25,166 nucleotides of DNA from an uncultured Solobacterium sp. (lineage in GTDB: Bacteria > Bacillota_I > Bacilli_A > Erysipelotrichales > Erysipelotrichaceae): the NCBI GenBank assembly GCA_938041275.1, contig CALISH010000136.1, positions 1 to 25,166 on the forward strand, written 5' to 3'. Below are positions 22,306-25,166 of this stretch, piece after piece. Every line of letters starts with the position of its first letter. The stretch's first letter is position 1. Position numbers and translations under genes: made by a program. The notes under the pieces were generated by a model. That model was not told where the DNA came from. It did not search any database and saw only the letters and a program-made list of their open reading frames with translations.

Positions 22306-24360
22306 TTACTTAATTTCGCAAATTTTATCTAGAGCTTTGACATCTCCCATCTTCAAAATTGTCAGTGTTGATTCCGGTTTTAAATTCGTAAAAATAATTG
22401 GGGTCGCTTCACTCTTAGCATGTTCTTTAATATATTGTAAATCAATATCCATCAATAAATCACCCTTTTTAATTTTTTGACCTTGTTGAACATGTGGTGT
22501 AAAGCCTTCACCCTTTAAGTTGACTGTATCAATACCGATGTGAAGTAGGATTTCATTTCCCTGATTCGAGAGAATTCCAATTGCATGCTTTGTATCGAAT
22601 ACGAATTGTACTTCACCATCAACTGGTGAGTAAATCTTATCCCCAGTCAAGAAGATGACAACCCCCTGTCCTAACATACCTTCTGCAAACGTTGGATCTG
22701 GTGTCTCTGATAATACCGCAACACGACCATCTGCTGGAGCCACAATTTCTTCTCCTACAACCATATCTTCCTTGAGATTATCTAAATAACTTTCTAAGTC
22801 AGACTTAATTACAGTTACCTGCGGTCCATATACAACCTGCACACCATTGCCCTTCTTGATAACACCCTTAGCACCTGTAGCCTTTAATTGTTCTTCATCA
22901 ACAAGCTCAGGGTTCTTAACGGTACATCTTAGTCGTGTGATACAACAATCCACATCAGAAATATTCTGCTTACCACCCAAACCACGTGTGATGAGTGGGC
23001 TTAATTCATCATTGCCAGAAGACGTAGCAGTTTCCTTCTTCTCTTCTACATCTTTTCTTGTATATAGCTTGATTTCACCTTCATCTTCCCGTCCTGGAGT
23101 CTTGAGATCCATCTTCTTGATGAAGAATGAGAAGATAAAGAAGTATGCAAAGAAGTAAACAATACCTACAACAACTACCATAATCCAGTTTGTCTTAGCA
23201 TTGCCCTGCATGATACCAAATAGAGATAAGTCGATAAGACCACCTGAGAAGGTCATACCTACACCAACTTTGAGAATATGCATCAACATGTATGCTAATC
23301 CTGCACCAACTACGTGGATTGCATATAGGATAGGTGCTACGAATAAGAATGTAAATTCAAGTGGTTCTGTGATACCAGTTAAGATACTTGTTAAAGCAGC
23401 AGATAGTAATAAACCACCAACCACCTTACGATTTTCAGGTTTCGCAGCACGATACATTGCAAAAGCCGCACCTGGTAGGCCGAAGATCATGAGTGGGAAC
23501 TTACCAGCCATGAAACGGGTTGCTTCTGTGTTGAATACTGTTGTAGATGGATTTGCTAATTCTGCAAAGAAAATATTCTGTGCTCCTTCAACCATCTGAC
23601 CACCAACATTCGCAACACCACCAACACCTGTCTGCCAGAATGGCAGATAGAATACATGGTGTAATCCAAATGGAATTAGAGCTCTTTCCATTACACCATA
23701 TAAGAATGTTCCAGCATAACCTGAAGTACGAACGAGTTCACCAACTTTATAAATACCATTTTGAACAGTTGGCCAAATGAAGAACATTAGAATTCCTACG
23801 AATAAATAAACAAGTGTACAGATAATTGGCACAAAACGTGAGCCACCAAAGAATGATAATACCTGTGGTAATTCAATCTTATAGAAACGATTATGTAAAT
23901 AAGAAACACCAAGACCAACGATAATACCACCGAAGACACCCATCTGTAGAGATTCAATACCACACACTTGTGTAATTGAACCTGACGGTAAAGTCGTAGC
24001 AATGTCAGTAATCTGTAACATCACATTGATTGCAGAGTGCATAACAAAGAAAGCAATCGCACCAGATAGAGCTGCAACTTCCTTCTCCTTCTTCGCCATA
24101 CCAATAGAAACACCAATTGCAAAGATGAGAGGAAGATTTGCAAAAATGATATTACCACATCCGTTTAACACCATTAACAATGAATGTAGTAAAGTTCCTT
24201 CCCCTAAAACACCTTGTAAACCATATGCTTCGATCATTGTTGCATTTGTAAAGGATCCACCGAATCCTAGCAATAAACCTGCAACTGGTAATACTGCAAT
24301 TGGTAACATAAATGAGCGACCAACTCTTTGAAGAACGCCAAAAATCTTATCTTTCATCAT
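22306..24360 (-). CDS. ptsG: PTS glucose-family IICBA permease
   Basis: This is a one-piece glucose-family transporter of 684 residues in the order IIC (about 1-415), IIB (about 455-530), IIA (about 535-684). IIC shows FGGSRFVPI, RALIPFGLHHVFYLPFW and the conserved GITEPLEF (329-336). IIB has the phosphorylated Cys473 in VDCCITRLRC. IIA has His607 in ILLHIGIDTVNLKGEGF and the supporting His592 in TKHAIGI. Glucose is favoured by overall similarity to PtsG; GlcNAc is the realistic alternative given the surrounding genes. ATG codons at 24360 and 24357 are tandem, and AGGAG suits either. Expression is probably governed by the RAT/terminator leader upstream and the antiterminator encoded next. Confidence 0.92.
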   Translation of the reverse strand: MMKDKIFGVLQRVGRSFMLPIAVLPVAGLLLGFGGSFTNATMIEAYGLQGVLGEGTLLHSLLMVLNGCGNIIFANLPLIFAIGVSIGMAKKEKEVAALSGAIAFFVMHSAINVMLQITDIATTLPSGSITQVCGIESLQMGVFGGIIVGLGVSYLHNRFYKIELPQVLSFFGGSRFVPIICTLVYLFVGILMFFIWPTVQNGIYKVGELVRTSGYAGTFLYGVMERALIPFGLHHVFYLPFWQTGVGGVANVGGQMVEGAQNIFFAELANPSTTVFNTEATRFMAGKFPLMIFGLPGAAFAMYRAAKPENRKVVGGLLLSAALTSILTGITEPLEFTFLFVAPILYAIHVVGAGLAYMLMHILKVGVGMTFSGGLIDLSLFGIMQGNAKTNWIMVVVVGIVYFFAYFFIFSFFIKKMDLKTPGREDEGEIKLYTRKDVEEKKETATSSGNDELSPLITRGLGGKQNISDVDCCITRLRCTVKNPELVDEEQLKATGAKGVIKKGNGVQVVYGPQVTVIKSDLESYLDNLKEDMVVGEEIVAPADGRVAVLSETPDPTFAEGMLGQGVVIFLTGDKIYSPVDGEVQFVFDTKHAIGILSNQGNEILLHIGIDTVNLKGEGFTPHVQQGQKIKKGDLLMDIDLQYIKEHAKSEATPIIFTNLKPESTLTILKMGDVKALDKICEIK

Positions 24361-24383
24361 AACTCTCCTTTCTTTTTGGCTTT

Positions 24384-24424
24384 CTTTTGATGGGGCATAT
24401 CATAAAAAGCACCACCATCAAAAG
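24384..24424 (-). promoter_or_regulatory. Third leader hairpin, mutually exclusive with the terminator
   Basis: On the minus-strand RNA, CTTTTGATGGTGG (24424-24412) can pair with CCCCATCAAAAG (24395-24384): ten contiguous base pairs plus two across a one-base bulge. The first arm shares GATGGTGG with the terminator's descending arm, so only one of the two can form. The hairpin ends about ten bases before the AAGGAG site and has no T-run after it. Confidence 0.6.
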
Positions 24425-24452
24425 AACGTTATTCTTTTAATAGGTAATGCTT
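24402..24452 (-). terminator. Regulated terminator in the ptsG leader
   Basis: AAGCATTACC (24452-24443) pairs with GGTGGTGCTT (24416-24407) over ten bp including two G-U pairs. It is capped by a second stem, AAAAGAA (24438-24432) with TTCTTTT (24426-24420), and followed by TTTTTAT. The ascending arm is also the 3' half of the RAT, which is the classical overlap in antitermination. Confidence 0.75.
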
Positions 24453-24473
24453 GAATTAAATCAGTTACACTCT
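24441..24473 (-). promoter_or_regulatory. RAT (ribonucleic antiterminator) element for the LicT/GlcT-type protein
   Basis: The minus-strand RNA reads GAGTGTAACTGATTT (24472-24458), then AATTCAAGCATTACC. This fits RAT sequences of BglG-family targets, with the diagnostic GTGTnACTGATT in the 5' half and the C-A-x-GCA part in the 3' half (consensus recalled from memory). Binding of the antiterminator would hold this hairpin and keep AAGCATTACC out of the terminator. Confidence 0.8.
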
Positions 24474-24490
24474 ATTTCTTGAACACTTAA

Positions 24491-24519
24491 AACTTAACAC
24501 ACAAACAAGATGCCGTCAA
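24491..24519 (-). promoter_or_regulatory. Putative ptsG promoter, -35 box over the upstream stop codon
   Basis: TTGACG (24519-24514) is one base from the -35 consensus and lies 17 bases before a weak TAAGTT -10 (24496-24491). It predicts a transcription start near 24484, about ten bases before the RAT, which suits RAT leaders. The -35 box contains the TGA stop codon of the upstream gene. Confidence 0.5.
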
Positions 24520-25028
24520 ACTGTTCCTTGAGATAAATCATGATAAAGCTCTTCCATAACCTCAACATCATATAATGAACCTGTCGCAAGAAAACTGTTA
24601 CGGATATAATTCTCCTTTGGTCGAACTATAAATATTATCTTCGTATCATTTATCTTCATTTCCAAGCAGGTCTTTAACGGACTTTGTTGCATCGTGATGC
24701 TATTCAGTTTACCTTGACACTGCAATGTTCCTGCTCTATAGAAACCAATAGACGTACCCCTTACTTTAACAATATATTCGTGGACCGTTCTCTTCTTGAG
24801 CCATTCCAATAAAACAAAACTGATAACCACCCCTGGAACTGCAACCCACCCAAAACCACTCATTGATTTTGATAGTGGCTGATAGCCAGGGATTAAGCAC
24901 CATGCTAGTAGACCTAAAACTAGCGTTGGTAACATTAGCACTGCTGGAAATCCTATTCCAAGAATCAAATCATCGATTGGCATACTAGCGGAAAATTTAT
25001 ATTCTTTCATGTTTTTAGGATAACCCAT
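24516..25028 (-). CDS. Two-helix membrane protein with beta-rich tail, unknown function
   Basis: This 170-residue protein has two hydrophobic segments (about 20-47 and 55-72). A Lys-rich turn (EWLKKRTVHEY) and a soluble, strand-rich C-terminal domain of about 95 residues follow (YIVKVRGTSIGFYRAGTLQC, then KIIFIVRPKENYI). I do not recognise a family. ATG 25028 and in-frame ATG 25010 are both possible and neither has a good ribosome site. It ends 43 bases before the ptsG RAT and is probably a separate transcript. Confidence 0.65.
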   Translation of the reverse strand: MGYPKNMKEYKFSASMPIDDLILGIGFPAVLMLPTLVLGLLAWCLIPGYQPLSKSMSGFGWVAVPGVVISFVLLEWLKKRTVHEYIVKVRGTSIGFYRAGTLQCQGKLNSITMQQSPLKTCLEMKINDTKIIFIVRPKENYIRNSFLATGSLYDVEVMEELYHDLSQGTV

Positions 25029-25166
25029 TTTAATGAACTTGCAAATATAAAACAGATTATCTCACAAAACAGCTCCGTACTTTGCGTCACTCTTAAAAGA
25101 GAAAAACATCCTTTCCTTATCTGAACTGAAAGAAAGTATAGTTACTTTAAGAGATAAGAATTACAA
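25029..25166. other. Right-edge non-coding sequence
   Basis: No open frame is supported here. It should hold the promoter of the minus-strand gene ending at 24516, but no convincing -35/-10 pair is seen; TATATT on the minus strand near 25045 is the best -10. The short CTCTT/AAGAG repeat near 25090 is too small to interpret. Confidence 0.3.

Noticed and set aside
23201..23599. A 132-codon plus-strand open frame inside ptsG, and similar long antisense frames in nagA, IIC and the sugar-binding gene
   Set aside because: They lie opposite well-supported conserved genes, have no ribosome sites, and have compositions expected from the reverse of real codons.
25085..25105. A CTCTT/AAGAG repeat near the right edge, considered as a terminator
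   Set aside because: It has only five base pairs with a two-base loop and no gene end beside it within the window.

Overview
The window is a low-GC, tightly packed stretch from a Gram-positive-type bacterium, most likely a Firmicute and possibly Erysipelotrichaceae-like (the family is a guess from gene content). The evidence is AGGAGG-type ribosome sites, lipoprotein signal peptides, three kinds of PTS protein, CcpA-type cre sites, a LicT/GlcT-type RNA switch and a malolactic-type enzyme. I see no insertion sequences, CRISPR arrays, tRNA, rRNA or phage genes.

Layout. Positions 1-2330 hold two minus-strand genes: a transglutaminase-like lipoprotein and a membrane-anchored TPR-like protein. 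A hidden 57-residue membrane microprotein follows on the plus strand (2405-2578). Positions 2634-4858 are a mannose-family PTS IIB-IIC-IID operon, preceded by a cre site and divergent from a long AraC-type regulator (5068-6234). A stand-alone malolactic-type enzyme (6364-7989) is next. Positions 16039 down to 8046 are one seven-gene minus-strand operon: intracellular GH20 hexosaminidase, sugar-binding lipoprotein, two ABC permeases, a DUF4127 protein, the ABC ATPase and a small membrane protein. Divergent from it are a CE2-like SGNH esterase and an RpiR-family regulator (16148-17883). A PTS IIA plus AgaS pair (19533-17907, minus) is divergent from NagA/AgaA and a membrane protein (19714-21443). 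At the right end are a glucose-type PTS IICBA and its BglG/LicT antiterminator, behind a leader with a recognisable RAT/terminator switch, and one more small membrane protein.

How it fits together. The window reads as an amino-sugar uptake and catabolism island. The ABC transporter would import hexosamine-capped oligosaccharides. The GH20 enzyme and the esterase would process them in the cytoplasm. The split IIBCD plus IIA would import and phosphorylate GalNAc (or GlcNAc). The deacetylase and AgaS would then deacetylate and deaminate/isomerise the phosphosugar. No amino-sugar kinase, tagatose-6-phosphate kinase or aldolase is present, so the last steps must be encoded elsewhere. The points most worth following are the three-state ptsG leader, the twin palindromes with apparently leaderless starts between the GH20 and esterase genes, and the uncharacterised DUF4127 protein inside a sugar operon.
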